A stretch of DNA of 64,000 nt from Karstenula rhodostoma CBS 690.94 (taxonomy: Eukaryota; Ascomycota; Dothideomycetes; Pleosporales; Didymosphaeriaceae), in assembly GCA_010093485.1 (NCBI GenBank), contig MU001495.1, forward strand, positions 310,001-374,000, read 5' to 3'. A program made the translations under genes and the position numbers. How positions within the stretch are numbered: position 1 is the stretch's first letter; each line of letters opens with the position of its first letter. Shown one piece after another: positions 36,986 through 48,148 of this stretch. A model generated the notes under the pieces. That model saw only the letters and a list, made by a program, of their open reading frames with translations. It searched no databases and was not told where the DNA came from.

Positions 36986-39900
36986 TGCGAGCTGTTAGGA
37001 ACGCGAAGGGTGCTGTCGTCAGGCGATTGCAGGTTGAGAACGGGACTGTGGGCAGAGCTGAGAACCGTGCCACCTCCTCAACTCAAATAATAAGCGCTAA
37101 GCTAGCGCCGCAGGAAGAATGCAGGCAGGCACCGTTTAACGCAAGGCTTGCAGTAGTCACAGCTAACCTCCCCAGAGGTATGGGTCTGCCTGGATTTTCC
37201 CCTGTGAAGGATTACGAGGTTTGATCACGTGCACTACGCTTCGCACCTAGAACTCCTAGGAGGTTGTAGTGCGCGCAGGTCTCTGCTAGCTTTTCATCCC
37301 TCAGACGATGCTTCAAACGGATAAAGGCGCCTCCTCGGTAGATATGTCGCTATAGCCCTATCTGTTAGCCTTTAATGCCATTGGTACCCTGACTTTTTCA
37401 CACCGATCTAGCTTTCTAGAGACTGGAGCGGATGTACGAAATGTGATACAGACTGCTGACAGAATTTATAATTTAACAAGACTCTTAAGTGGCCGCCGAT
37501 GCTCCTTTATCCTTATCAACGGCATCTATAGTTTGGATAGTCTCCTCTGCTACAAAAAATGGTTTTGCGCATCAAAGCGATGTGGGCAAAGACAAAGCCG
37601 AATCATATCTTAACACTGACTATAGCCCAGTTGTATCTTCGTATCCATAGTGAAGTCCGGAGAGACGACATGCTGGACAATTTTCTAGATATTCATAGAT
37701 CTGATACTGATACTGGAATCCAGGAGGCACCATCGTGGGTATAAATGCGCCGAAAACGCGGATTTAAGGACTATATTCAAGCAGAAAAACGAGTACCAGA
37801 TACCGCACGCATCCAAGAAGGATTAGAAGCCAATAATAACAACATACATAATATAAAGAATATATCCGACTGTACGGATCATGGGATTAGTACCTGCACC
37901 TGTTAGAGTGTAGAAGCCGAGAATGCTTTCAAGAGAGAGCCGATACTGTTCGCACCCGTTAAAGTATAGAGGCCGACAACAATATAATACAAGGAATACA
38001 TCCGACTGGATAGATATTGAGTTCCTTCCACACCGCGACAAGGCATAACCGTTGACAACAACGGGGGAGCAAGAAACCTATCAGACTGGAAAAAGTGATA
38101 TCAGATACCGCTCATGCAGAGCTAGGAAAAACCCGCAGCCAACACAATACGAAACAACTAACAAGAACCGACAAAAGGTGTACCAAATACCGCATCCGCC
38201 CTTTAGATGGCCGAGGCCAACGACAACTCCAATTAATGAAGCAGCGGAAAATTACCCAAAAAACACAGACAGGGGCCTCATACGACACCGCTACCCCCTC
38301 GCCTCTCCATTCCAATGCCCCTCCTTCCCACTTTCACACAGCCATCTCACCATCGCGGGCGACTACCCCATGAATTAGTAATTTCGTGCTAGCCTTCCTC
38401 TACCCTCACAAACCCAGAAGTTGAACTCACCACCGAGCCCCTATCAACACCGCCACCCTCACCTTCTCGGATATACAGCACCCCATCTTGGTGCGCATGA
38501 CCGGGCCTATGCTGGCAGTGTTACTTAGCCACGAAAAAATTGCGGATGGCAAAGACGAACCCTTTGTGGGGGGTTGGCAGCGGTGTGGCCGCCGTCTCGG
38601 GGCTGGGAGGGGTCGGAGGTGGTGACTGTGGGGCGGGACATGGTGGGTAGAGGGACGGCTTGGATGGAAGACTGGTGTAGGATGGGGGCTTGATCCGTTT
38701 GCTGCGAGGTGATGCAGTGGGAGACTTCTAGATCGGCGGTGGAAGAGCGGAGCGGGTTGGGTTGTATATCTTGTGGATTGGAATTGAGCAGGAGCCGTTT
38801 CGGGCGATGATATTGGCTGCGTAACGAGGATGAAACCGGACAAGGGTATGAACCCTTGGAAAAGACTAATAAGTAAAAGCCGTTTGATAAGCCGACGATT
38901 GATATGCTTCTTGACTGACACGAATGATGTCTTGTAAGTAGAGAAGCTGACAGGAAGAAACAGCATAGAGCAAGGGAAGCAGTCGTAGCTTTTAAACATC
39001 ACGACATCAATCATGGTCTGAAATTCAAGTTCTCTATAGACTCCCAAGAGCATCGGTGTATGTCCCAAAAGAGGCAGTGATTAAGGGTTCCGTACGGAGT
39101 TACGCTAAGCTCTAAGCGCAGTATAAGCTTAGGTGGCCGATCATCGAGTGACAAGCGCACAAGGTCCCTGCAGCAATAGCCCAAAAGGTGATCTTGCGAC
39201 CGGCAGACGCAAAGGGCTGACGTGTAGCGCGCATAAAACATTGACGGTTACGTAGAAGCAGAGTCGATCATAGCATGAACTTTCTACCGGAGTAACCTGT
39301 CAACTATTTGCTGTGGTACGGCGTACCGCGAGAGAATACGAGATCCGTCGCTCAAGCACAGTGCGTAATACAGCATCAAATCGCGGTGATACCGTGTAGC
39401 GTGCAATCACCCTGCATCTCCCCAGCACTCGCATCATATTCGGAGTATAAGAGTAGAAGCAAGTACGCAGCAGGAGTGATGCTTGTACGGAAAAGTGCAG
39501 ACGAGAAAGAACGATGTTTGTGAGAAACATGCGATGCCATACAGGATTCTATTCGCGTCGTTGAATGAGGAAGAGCATCGTGAGTGATGTTCAGAGCTGA
39601 GGCTGCAACCGATGCGCATATGCCTTGCATGTGTGTACAGTACACTTCCATCCTATGCACGTGTTGGTATGTGACAACCATCCACAACTGGACTGATTTC
39701 ATCGTCTAGCGTTGTGCAGATTTGGAATGTCGTGAACGCCTGGGGCATTAGAAGAGGAGTCGACAGGCCATGGGAATCTCCTCCAGTCTCGGCTCCACAG
39801 AAGTGACGAGAAGCTGCAGGGTCCGTGAGTCGTTCGCATGTCGAGTATTACACAGGCAATGTTTGATTGCATGATTGGACAAGTGCACCCTGCCTGCCAC

Positions 39901-40275
39901 AACTTATACGGACGATACTGCAGACCAAAGAACAAGGTTGATCGTAGTTGTTACTGTGCTTCTCTTGAGAGGTACCAGATCGGCACATGCTGCCGGCACG
40001 TGTGGTTGCAGTGTCCTGTTCGTGCGCTGTTGAATTGTGTACCGGATATGCGGATATCTTCGGATTGAGTCTAGTGCGATTTCATCGCCAATATTAACAT
40101 ATTGAGCATACGAACGACATGCCGAATTGGAAGCGTATAGATGAGAAGCTAGCAGGCGGACCGTTTCGGCCGAGGTTCGTTCCGAGTAGATCTCAGGAAG
40201 GCCTACTTGATCGAGCGCAAAATAAGCAATGTATGCGAGATGCAACCCATACACTGGCCATTGCAGTAGTCCTCG
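36986..40275. other. AT-rich gap with degenerate repeats
   Basis: No gene supported. About 37200-38050 is AT-rich. A 213-codon minus-strand frame at 38427-39068 begins with a hydrophobic/basic stretch then becomes His/Pro/Ser-rich; I do not consider it a gene. Repeats are listed separately. Confidence 0.5.
37788..38200 (+). repeat. Cluster of diverged short repeats
   Basis: Motif ACCAGATACCGC recurs with changes at about 37794, 38099 and 38180. A second motif, TATATCCGACTG / TACATCCGACTG, recurs at about 37861 and 37997. A third, CCTGTTAGAGTGTAGAAGCCGA, recurs as CCGTTAAAGTATAGAGGCCGA at about 37897 and 37956. Differences are mostly C/T and G/A, as expected if an old repeat array has been mutated by repeat-induced point mutation. 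Confidence 0.5.
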
Positions 40276-41531
40276 TCACTGTAGGTAGTACGAAAGGACA
40301 TCGTCACCATACCATTTCTTTGCGACGTCCTCGTGCGATCTAATCCACTTTCGCAATTGAGATTCGCCTAGATTGTCCCACCGCGAGTCTGCGAAGCTAG
40401 AGACTAGGGAATTCGGTCTCTCTGAGACTGGGCGAAGAGCTCGTACGTGTTCCGGAATATATTGCCGGACCTCTTCTATAGTCAAATCCAGAGGCAAGCC
40501 CTGAAAGAACGGGATAGAGTATCTCGGCTTTGATCTTGGACCTTGTGTCTGGATGCATGAGTCAGTGGGGTACACGGGTACACAAGCTCCTGAGCCGTGC
40601 ATACTATGACGCGATGGATGGTCGCTTTGACAGCTCCTTCCGTAGCAGCCTCGAATGCATTTCCGAAATTGACGACAAAGGTGCCTTCGACAGGCGGAGC
40701 ACGTATCCAGCTGCCACTGCCATCGAGCACCTCCAAGCCCTCTTCTTTGCCGACTTGATAGAGGAAAGTCAACCAGCCACTGCTATCCTTGTGTGCACCT
40801 ACACCTTGCTCCTCTTCGCGGGCAAGGTCACTGAGTGACGCTGGATATTTCACTAATTTGATCCGATGCTGTGGCGTTACGTGATGCGTGGGCGCGGCAT
40901 TCTGAGCCAACGTTAGACGCGGAAAAAAGGCATCGAATGTTCCTGTGGGTATACAGAAGGCCTCCTCGATAAGGTGCACAAACCGATACGACAGCGCTTG
41001 CAGCTCATCGTGGTACCTTGAGGCCGGTCAGCGTCATCATCATCGAAGCTCAACGGAAACCGAGATTGCTAACTCTAAAAATGCTTTGCGGAAGCCTGGA
41101 GCATTGCCTTCGTGCGGCCACTGATTGGGCCCACGGAGCCGGTAATAGAGTTTGCTGAAGTCCTTGCCCTCGCTTTTATCCGACGTTGAAGCTTGCGGAT
41201 TGTAGACGACGGGTAGCTCGGTAGCAAAGTCAAACTGCTCTCGAAGATCTTTCTGGCCAAGGGTAACCTCTTCTGCGAAACCACTATAGCCTAGAAAATG
41301 CGGAGAGTTCAGCTTGGAGAGTGAAGCCTTGGCCTCATCAGTCTGGTCAAAGAGAGCTGGAAGAAGCGACGTCAAAGCTTTAATTTTCTCTTGAGAAACT
41401 CCATGATTCTTGATGTATAGAAAACCGACGTTGAAAAGAGCGTCGTGAAGCTGCTCAAGCAACTGCTGTTTCAGGTGTGGACTGTTTGCCAGCGAGAGGT
41501 CCAAGATGGGCAAGGCTGCCGTCTCGGACAT
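40276..41531 (-). CDS. 2-oxoglutarate/Fe(II) oxygenase, isopenicillin-N-synthase-like
   Basis: Non-heme iron oxygenase of unknown substrate; fungal members act in secondary metabolism or gibberellin-type steps. Three exons (41531-41074, 41016-40605, 40548-40276) with 57- and 56-nt introns give 380 aa. The first donor is GTTAGC, less usual than GTAAGT but phase-correct. The N-terminal DIOX_N part has LPILDLS and FNVGFLYIKNHGV. The jelly-roll core has the iron ligands in GAHKDSSG (His228, Asp230) and HRV (His287), and the 2OG-binding RYS (Arg299, Ser301) in KPRYSIPFFQG. All are intact. The start at 41531 (MSETAALP) begins just before the first beta strand. It is divergent from ATG3 over 348 bp. 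It lies 3.3 kb from the broken hydrolase and could be part of the same former cluster, which is speculation. Confidence 0.9.
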
Positions 41532-41879
41532 GATGGTTGCGTGACGCCAATATTGCGCAGAACAGGAACAAAAGACCGTCACGGGTGACTTCACTCCGAG
41601 TCACAGCACATATCTAAGTGCTCTGCTGCAAGTTTGTGAATGCCAGTCACCGAATTAGTTGAGCAGATGACGTGCTAAAGGTGGCCAGTGAGTCCCGTGA
41701 CAGTGGCTGTGGTGGCTCGTGAGGAAAGCGCGGCGGGCGCGTGGGGTCGTTGCTTGTTGCCTTGGCCGCCGCCCCGCGCTGATCGCCGCCCCTCCAACAC
41801 CATACAACCACTCCACCTTACAGCCAGACGCTCGAGTTGGTTAACCCTCACGTACCCGAGTCCGTAGATTTACACCATC
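41532..41879. promoter_or_regulatory. Divergent promoter, oxygenase / ATG3
   Basis: 348 bp separate the two start codons, so both promoters must lie here. CT-rich tracts precede ATG3. No TATA box is obvious on either side. Confidence 0.5.
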
Positions 41880-43042
41880 ATGGCCTATAACTTCGTGCGC
41901 TCGTACATCGACACGTTCCGGGAGCGAACCGCCGCCATCAGTCACACATCCACCTTCCGCGAAACCGGTCAGATCACACCAGAGGAGTTCGTCCTCGCCG
42001 GCGACTTTCTGGTCTTCAAGTTCCCATCATGGCAGTGGGCCGATGCCTCCTCTCCCTCGAAACGCGTCCCATATCTGCCCGGAGGAAAGCAGTTTCTTGT
42101 TACTCGAGGCGTGCCCTGCAACCGCCGCCTGGACGACAACTTCGCTGGAGAGGCCGGCCAGGACGAGACGTTGGTACGCGATGGCTTCGCTGCTGGCGAT
42201 GCTGACGATGACGGCTGGCTGAGGACCGGCGGCATGAACGCGAGCCAGGAAGCAAAGGTGCGGGACGTGCAGACCGTGGATGAAAGCGGGAACCTGGGAG
42301 CTGCCGACGATGACGATGAGATTCCAGATATGGAAGATGAGGAAGATGATGACGAGGCAATCATAAGGGAGCCTCAGAGTGGTTCAGGCGCATCAGGGTA
42401 AGTTTCGACGCTCCGCATACTGGTCAAGCATGGAACTAAACGATCAATAGACCAGCGCGCACGTACACGCTCTACATCTGCTACTCTGCCCACTACCGCA
42501 CACCTCGTCTGTATCTCTCCGGGTACGGCTCAACGTCGGTACCCCTGAATCCGCATGAGATGATGGAAGACATCGTCGGAGACTACAAGGACAAGACTGT
42601 CACGATCGAAGACTTCCCGTTTTTCGAGCACGCGGTGAAGACAGCATCGGTCCATCCCTGCAAACACGCTTCGGTCATGAAAGTGTTGCTCGACCGCGCA
42701 GATGCTGCCTTAAAGCTGCGGCTGGCTAAGCTCAAAGCAGGCAAAGATGTCGGCAAGGTCGATAGCGGCATGGAAGGCCTGGTGGATGACACTAAGCTGC
42801 TGAAGCTCACCGAGCAGTCGAAGAGCAAAGCTGGCGAGGACAGCAAAGACAAGGGAGATGACTGGGAGGTCTTAAGCGAAGGCGATGAGGACGAGGTCGC
42901 GATTCGTGTTGATCAGTATCTTGTGGTCTTCCTCAAGTTCATGGCAAGGTTAGTGATCGCAAATATAAAGTCTAGAGCATAAGTACTGATACCTGACAGC
43001 GTAACACCGGGCATCGAGCACGATTTCACGATGGGCGTATAG
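41880..43042 (+). CDS. ATG3: Autophagy E2-like enzyme Atg3
   Basis: Atg3 receives Atg8 from Atg7 and conjugates it to phosphatidylethanolamine on the growing autophagosome. Three exons (41880-42397, 42451-42948, 43000-43042) give 352 aa. The N-terminal amphipathic helix and [12 protein letters not shown] segment are conserved (residues 35-80). A long acidic flexible region follows (about 135-165). The E2 core resumes at [20 protein letters not shown]. The catalytic Cys is in HPCKHASVM (Cys243). [12 protein letters not shown] (Trp311-Leu314) is an Atg8-interacting motif in the handle region, as in yeast Atg3. The C-terminus [12 protein letters not shown] lies on a tiny last exon of 14 codons. 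Length fits filamentous-fungal Atg3. Convergent with RDS3. Confidence 0.97.
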
Positions 43043-43758
43043 TCGCCGCTTTCCCTTGGTCCTTTTCACGTTTGTCTAGTTCGGTTCAGCATTCATGTGG
43101 CGGCATATGGGCGGTGTTAGGTGGCACAGGCGTTGGGTATTTCGGGCGGCTCTTGGAATATAGATCTGGAAAGGATGTAACTGGCACAGAAGGGTGGAAT
43201 TCTGGGTGGAATTCTGGGTGGAATTCTGGGTTAACATGGTCGTCCTAGCAAGAATCTAACTTTCATAATGCATGCCTATCATTGACGACAAATAAGCACG
43301 ACATGATCATGATGGTAATCACGATTCCCCAAGACTCAAAATGAAGATTGCTACCTACAAATTTGCAATCAAATCCAAATAGGGTATTCCCGCGCCTTGG
43401 ATCGTTAGCGGAATGCCACTGAATGTGCAAGAGCGCATTACCAACGCTGAGCTCCTAAACGCCTTGCTGAACTGATCAGGTGTGTAATTAATGGCGCCCG
43501 AGTGTTACCCGCTGCAGTGCTTATTCCCAGGCAGTCCCATCGCAGCGGCATCGGGCGGCCACCGTCATTTCCCCCCACTGCCAGATCTTAAACCCAACGT
43601 CTCGAAATTGTGAAGATCGATCGTCTGCACTTCCAAAAATCCACTTTCTCAAATCAAGTGTGCACGCCAGGATATCGATCCTATGCGTGACAGCAGTGGT
43701 GGAACGCAGTGGGCTTTTCCCTCTTGCCCCGAGTCTGTCGCGCCCATCCCCTCCCCCG
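43043..43758. other. Convergent 3' ends with a short tandem repeat
   Basis: Between the stop codons of ATG3 and RDS3. It contains three exact copies of GGGTGGAATTCT at 43192-43227 plus a partial fourth. Nothing else seen. Confidence 0.6.
43192..43231 (+). repeat. 12-bp tandem repeat, three copies
   Basis: Unit GGGTGGAATTCT, three perfect copies and four bases of a fourth, about 150 bp downstream of the ATG3 stop codon. Confidence 0.95.
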
Positions 43759-44085
43759 CTAGTGATTTCTAAAATTCTTCTTCTGGTAGAACAGATCCGT
43801 CCTGCTACTGCCCAGATTTATAATCTTGGGGCAGCCATCCCTGTCCTTCTCCAAGCGCGTGCACTCGAAGCAGTAGAAAGCGTCAGAGATGCCCTCGCCG
43901 CCGCAGACAACACACTTGTTCTGGTAGTTGCCGAAGGAGCACTCGTCGCAGATGCGGGCGAGGGTGGTCGGGCGCACGTAGGAGTCGCAGACGGGGCATT
44001 TGCCGTCGCATTTGTCGCAGAGGCGGCCGATGGAGATGCCGGCTTGTTTGCGGCACATGACGAGGTCGGGGTGATGGCGGGACAT
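43759..44085 (-). CDS. RDS3: SF3b complex zinc-knuckle protein Rds3 (PHF5A)
   Basis: Small, highly conserved scaffold of the U2 snRNP SF3b complex; it helps hold the branch-site adenosine. One exon encodes 108 aa, the usual length. Sequence starts [16 protein letters not shown] and holds the CxxC pairs of its three zinc knuckles: [24 protein letters not shown] and CFEC. The tail [19 protein letters not shown] is nearly invariant in fungi. The longer in-frame frame upstream (to 44235) is not conserved, so I start at 44085. It shares a 346-bp divergent promoter with a pinin-type splicing factor gene. Confidence 0.97.
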   Translation of the reverse strand: MSRHHPDLVMCRKQAGISIGRLCDKCDGKCPVCDSYVRPTTLARICDECSFGNYQNKCVVCGGEGISDAFYCFECTRLEKDRDGCPKIINLGSSRTDLFYQKKNFRNH

Positions 44086-44431
44086 GGTGGCGGGGTGTGG
44101 TGTGGTGTGGTGTGTATTGCGGTGTGATGTCTTTCTAGACGGGTCGAGTGGACCTCTGGGAATGGGAGGCTTCAAAGGTTCGGTTCGTGTAGTTGTTGTG
44201 CAGTAAGTGTGTGGTGTCGGTGAGGACCAGTTCACAGCTTGGGAACTTTCGTGTAGAGAACATTTGAAAAGCAGGCGCGGTCCACGTGTTAGTCAGCAGG
44301 ACGCGCCTTCTCCACACTTCGACGCCACGTCCGTGCGGAAGCTTCGACTAGCATTCCGATGTGGAGCTGCGACGTGCCGCAACCTCCAACTCACTCTCAT
44401 GCTTTTGGACTTCTCCTATTGACAATTGAAC
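44086..44431. promoter_or_regulatory. Divergent promoter between two splicing-factor genes
   Basis: 346 bp between the start codons of RDS3 (minus) and the pinin-family gene (plus). It includes a GGTGT-type repeat near 44095-44125. Shared regulation is an inference from spacing. Confidence 0.6.
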
Positions 44432-45493
44432 ATGGACGGTATTGCATCCGCCGTGGTGCTCCCAGACCAGGATGACGATTCCCCGCCGCCCGCCGCAACC
44501 TCTCCCACTGGCACCAAAAGGCGACAATCCTCTATATCCGAGCAAGATGCGAAGCGAGCGCGACTGAATGACCACGAGTCGCCTTCCAACCGACGGGGAT
44601 CTGTTAGCAGCGCCAAAGCTGCTGCAGTTGCACCCAAGGGCCGGGAGCGTGGGCGCGAGAGGCGACTCTTCGGCGCGGCTCTTGGTGCACTCTCACAGAA
44701 CTCTGCTACCGCGGGACAGAAACGTCGACTCGAGATCGAGAAGAGACAACGGGCGCAACGCAAGCTGGAGGAGGAAGAGAGCGAGCATAGGAAGCAGGAG
44801 CGCCAGGCGAAGCGCAAAGAGCAGCGCTGGCGAGAGCACAGGCGCTTCGAGAAGGACGCGGTAGGAACATGTCGTGGATCGTGTGCTCTACAAAACTGAT
44901 TGATTACGCAGTTACGTATACGGCACGACAACCTGCTTGCCGTGGCGCACTTCCTCCAAACCCGAACCGAGCCACGACTGGTGAGTCGCGTCTCTTTTGC
45001 TTGCGCCCACTCTGTATGGCGTCAGGTAGTTTCATGGTGCTGACATCATTGGCAGTATTACAAGCCCTGGGAGACCACGCCTGAGGAAGATGACCGCATA
45101 CGCGACCAGATTGCCGAAGCACATGAGACCATTCGTCGAGAACGCGAGGACTCCGAGGCTGCCCAACGTCGGCATGCCGAACGGAAGCGGGACGCGACCC
45201 ACGATGTGCATATGGATGGCGATGCAGAGGACACCCGTTATGGTAAGGAGTATAGTGAAAAGACGCCCCCAGAACCTGTCGCAGCCAATGGTCACCCTAC
45301 TAACGGCAGCGAAACGTCCAAAAGCCCGGAACAAAACGGCGATCCTGCACAAACCCGCGCGGCCGGAGTGACCTCTCTTGAGAAAGATGCTACTACTGGC
45401 CATGAACGGTTGAACGACGACACATACAAGGAAGCCATGGATGATCACGCAGAAGAGGTCGTCGAAGCCGCAGAAGACACAGTTATGTACTAA
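44432..45493 (+). CDS. Pinin/SDK/MemA-domain protein
   Basis: Pinin-family proteins belong to the exon-junction and spliceosome-associated machinery. Three exons (44432-44860, 44912-44980, 45056-45493) give 311 aa, all phase 0. A Ser/Pro-rich start holds a basic KRRQSSIS site and KRARLND, probably nuclear signals. The pinin domain begins at RRLFGAALGALSQ (78-90) and runs through QKRRLEIEKRQRAQRKLEEE as a long charged helix or coiled coil. The second exon supplies NLLAVAHFLQTRTEPRL and the third starts YYKPWETTPEEDDRI, matching family members. The C-terminal 130 residues are acidic and disordered. The start at 44432 is the first ATG of the frame. Confidence 0.88.
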
Positions 45494-46446
45494 GTCGGCA
45501 TGTTTCCTTCGCTCTTGAAACTCTGCGTTGGCCTGGGATTGCGGACCGATAAAGCTACAGCGTCCACTTGGGATACCTTTTCCTTTTTTGCCCGATTAAT
45601 ATTACGATACCATAGAGTACCAAGTCTGTGTCCCATCAGCGACTACAGGTAAATCACCAAGCACACGCTTTGTGTTCACAAATATATGCTAGGTAAACAT
45701 TACTCATTTACCCTTGCCACACGAATTGTCCCCAGAATATTGTTATGCTTTTTACTGCAGAGCCAGTGAGGCATAGTCGTAAACCCTGGTCGTTCGTGCA
45801 GGGTTCCGCGTCTGTCATTGCCGTCGGAAGAGCACCCAACCGACCGAGCATATTATCCTATCCTTCTGGAACATGTGCAAGTCACACCAGACAAAGTAAT
45901 CACGATGGTGTGTCTGGAAGTACCAAGTCGCTGGGTCCATGGACATAATATGCGGTTGGCAGACTAGGGGAGCCCGGTCGATATGATACCGTCTGACTGC
46001 ATGTTACGCCGGTAAATAGCATCGATGCGTCTGCCTACAGGGTATGTTGCCGGTATTATGGAAAGCACAAGAACTCCCCCCACGGGCAGTGGGGTAGTAA
46101 ATGGCGATGAGCTGCTAATGACATCGTACGACCATTTCCTCGGCCTATGCTCAAAAAAATATACACAGGGAAAGCGGACACTCATAAAGTCTTATTTGGG
46201 GTTACTGATCGCGAGTCAGTGATGGTGGAACTGGAAGCCGCGGTACCGAGGCTTCTTGCTCCCCGCCACGCAACGCAAAGCTAGAGACAAGGGCTGTTGC
46301 AAAGCTCCGCTCCAGTTCATCATACAACAACGCTGCAACCTGTCCTCTCCCACTTCACCAGACTGTGGTTTCCCGCGCAGTCGTCTCCCAGCATTTACCT
46401 TCCCTAACGAGCGGAACCGCCTACGAGGTCTGCCTCGGCTAGCGTC
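45494..46446. other. Intergenic, nothing recognised
   Basis: 3' region of the pinin gene and promoter of the epoxide hydrolase. No frame over 75 codons makes sense. Confidence 0.5.
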
Positions 46447-48148
46447 ATGACGTTGCAACCAATAGATCCGGTCTCCGATTCAAGGGTCGAGCACCGCAAC
46501 AGCTCGCTGAATGGCCACAATTATCACTACCTGTATGGCGAGCCCGCGGGTGGTCAATACAAAGCTACCGTGTTTCTGGTGAGACTATACTTCATCCTAT
46601 CGAGGACCTTTCAGCCGGCGGATAAACGAAAACGGATCGCTAGTGCGAGAGCTGTGCTGAACGAGCTTATTCACTAACGGAGAGTTTGTGACAGATCCAC
46701 GGTTGGCCCGATTGCGGCTCAGCAGGATGGCGCTACCAAATACCGCTTTTACTAGAGATGGGCTTCAGGGTTGTAGTTCCGGATATGATGGGATATGGAG
46801 GCACGGTAAGCGTTTCAAGACATCACGTATATGGTCATGTTTCATCCTCGCCACCATTCAAGCGAGCTATCTTGTCCATGCCCCACCGGCTACGACAGCC
46901 TCCCCTTTTTACTGGCAGATGACAAGGCTGAGCTTCAGCTATAGGATGCTCCAGAGGTCCCGCCCAACGACATCTCGCTTTACTCCTACAAACAGGCTGC
47001 GGATGATATTGCGGAGCTTGCCAAAGTGATTGGCGCACAGCACATCATCTTGGGAGGCCATGATTGGGGAGGCATGATTGTGTACCGCACCGCGCAATGG
47101 TGAGTTACGTCCTCGAGGCAGACACCGTGAGTCGAACTTCCATGGCTGACACCACATAGGCACCCTGAACTCATAACTCATGTCTTCGTGGTCTGCACGC
47201 CATACTCGCCGCCCTCAAAAGAGTATATTTCGAGCGAAGACCTCGTCAGCAAAGTCTTGCCTCAATTTGGCTACCAGCTTCATCTTGCTTCTGGCGATGT
47301 GGAGAAACACGTCAACGATGAGCAATCAATCAGACAGTTCTTCAGGGCCATGTTTGGAGGACGTACGCCCAGTGGCGAAGTCGCGTTTGACCCGAACAAG
47401 GGGATTCTGTTCGACAAGCTTCCCCACGTTGGAGAAAGCAAGATTATGAACGGCAAGGTGAGTTGTTGGTCGACGATTCCTCTCCTCGTGCACGCGGACT
47501 CCACGAGCACTCAAGTCGCGGAATTCCGTCCCGAGAGAAGCCTGTTGAGGGACAGATCATCTTCGCTGCAGCATTCTGGGCAATCATCTGATCGTTTACC
47601 GATCTGCACTATCAAGTGACCCATAGTTCAGACAGCCTACGAGACGAGGTTGATGCGTACTTGGTGGCATTGGTCGAGAGTGCGGGTTATAGGTACCTGG
47701 GCTGACGATCTTAGATCCTGGAGCACTACGTACGAGAGTACAGTCGCCACGGTATCCACGGCCCTGGTGAGTTGCCACGCCCTTAATCGGACCAACTACG
47801 GCAGCTGATAAGCATTAGTGAACTGGTACCGCACGCGTAAAGTGAATTGGGAGCACGACCAAGCGTGAGTCATTGGATATGTACTGATACTCGATGCAGC
47901 ATCGCTGACATGTTCAAAGTCTCCTTGACAAGAAGAAGATTGAAATACCACTACTCTTTATCCAGGCCAACAACGACAGCGTCCTCACGCCGGAGATGTC
48001 GAAAGGGATGGAAAAGTTCATCCCCAACTTGATTCGAGGTGAAGTGGAAGCAACGCACTGGGCTCTCACCCAGGTGCCAGACAAGGTGAACGCAATCGTT
48101 GCAAACTGGCTCGGCAAGCAAAACCTAGGAAACCGGAGCTCTTTGTAA
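46447..48148 (+). CDS. Epoxide hydrolase (alpha/beta-hydrolase fold)
   Basis: Soluble-type hydrolase that opens epoxides. Seven exons (46447-46578, 46695-46805, 46945-47099, 47160-47457, 47715-47766, 47819-47864, 47920-48148) join in frame to give 340 aa with no lesion. The lead-in [10 protein letters not shown] precedes the oxyanion motif HGWP (46-49) at the start of exon 2. [10 protein letters not shown] ends exon 2. The nucleophile is Asp121 in GGHDWGG. The lid region continues with [34 protein letters not shown]. The acid and His come in [19 protein letters not shown] and [12 protein letters not shown]. Introns are 52-257 nt; the fourth (47458-47714) is unusually long for this window. The physiological substrate is unknown; fungal relatives detoxify epoxides or act in metabolite pathways. 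Confidence 0.9.

Noticed and set aside
38427..39068. 213-codon minus-strand open frame
   Set aside because: Mixed hydrophobic then His/Pro-rich composition without motif or homology I recognise, inside an AT-rich repeat-bearing gap.
43660..44127. 155-codon plus-strand frame opposite RDS3
   Set aside because: Antisense shadow of the highly conserved RDS3 coding sequence.
46447..48148. First impression of a degenerate epoxide hydrolase
   Set aside because: Each apparent break falls at a proper GT-AG intron with matching phase; the spliced product is complete.
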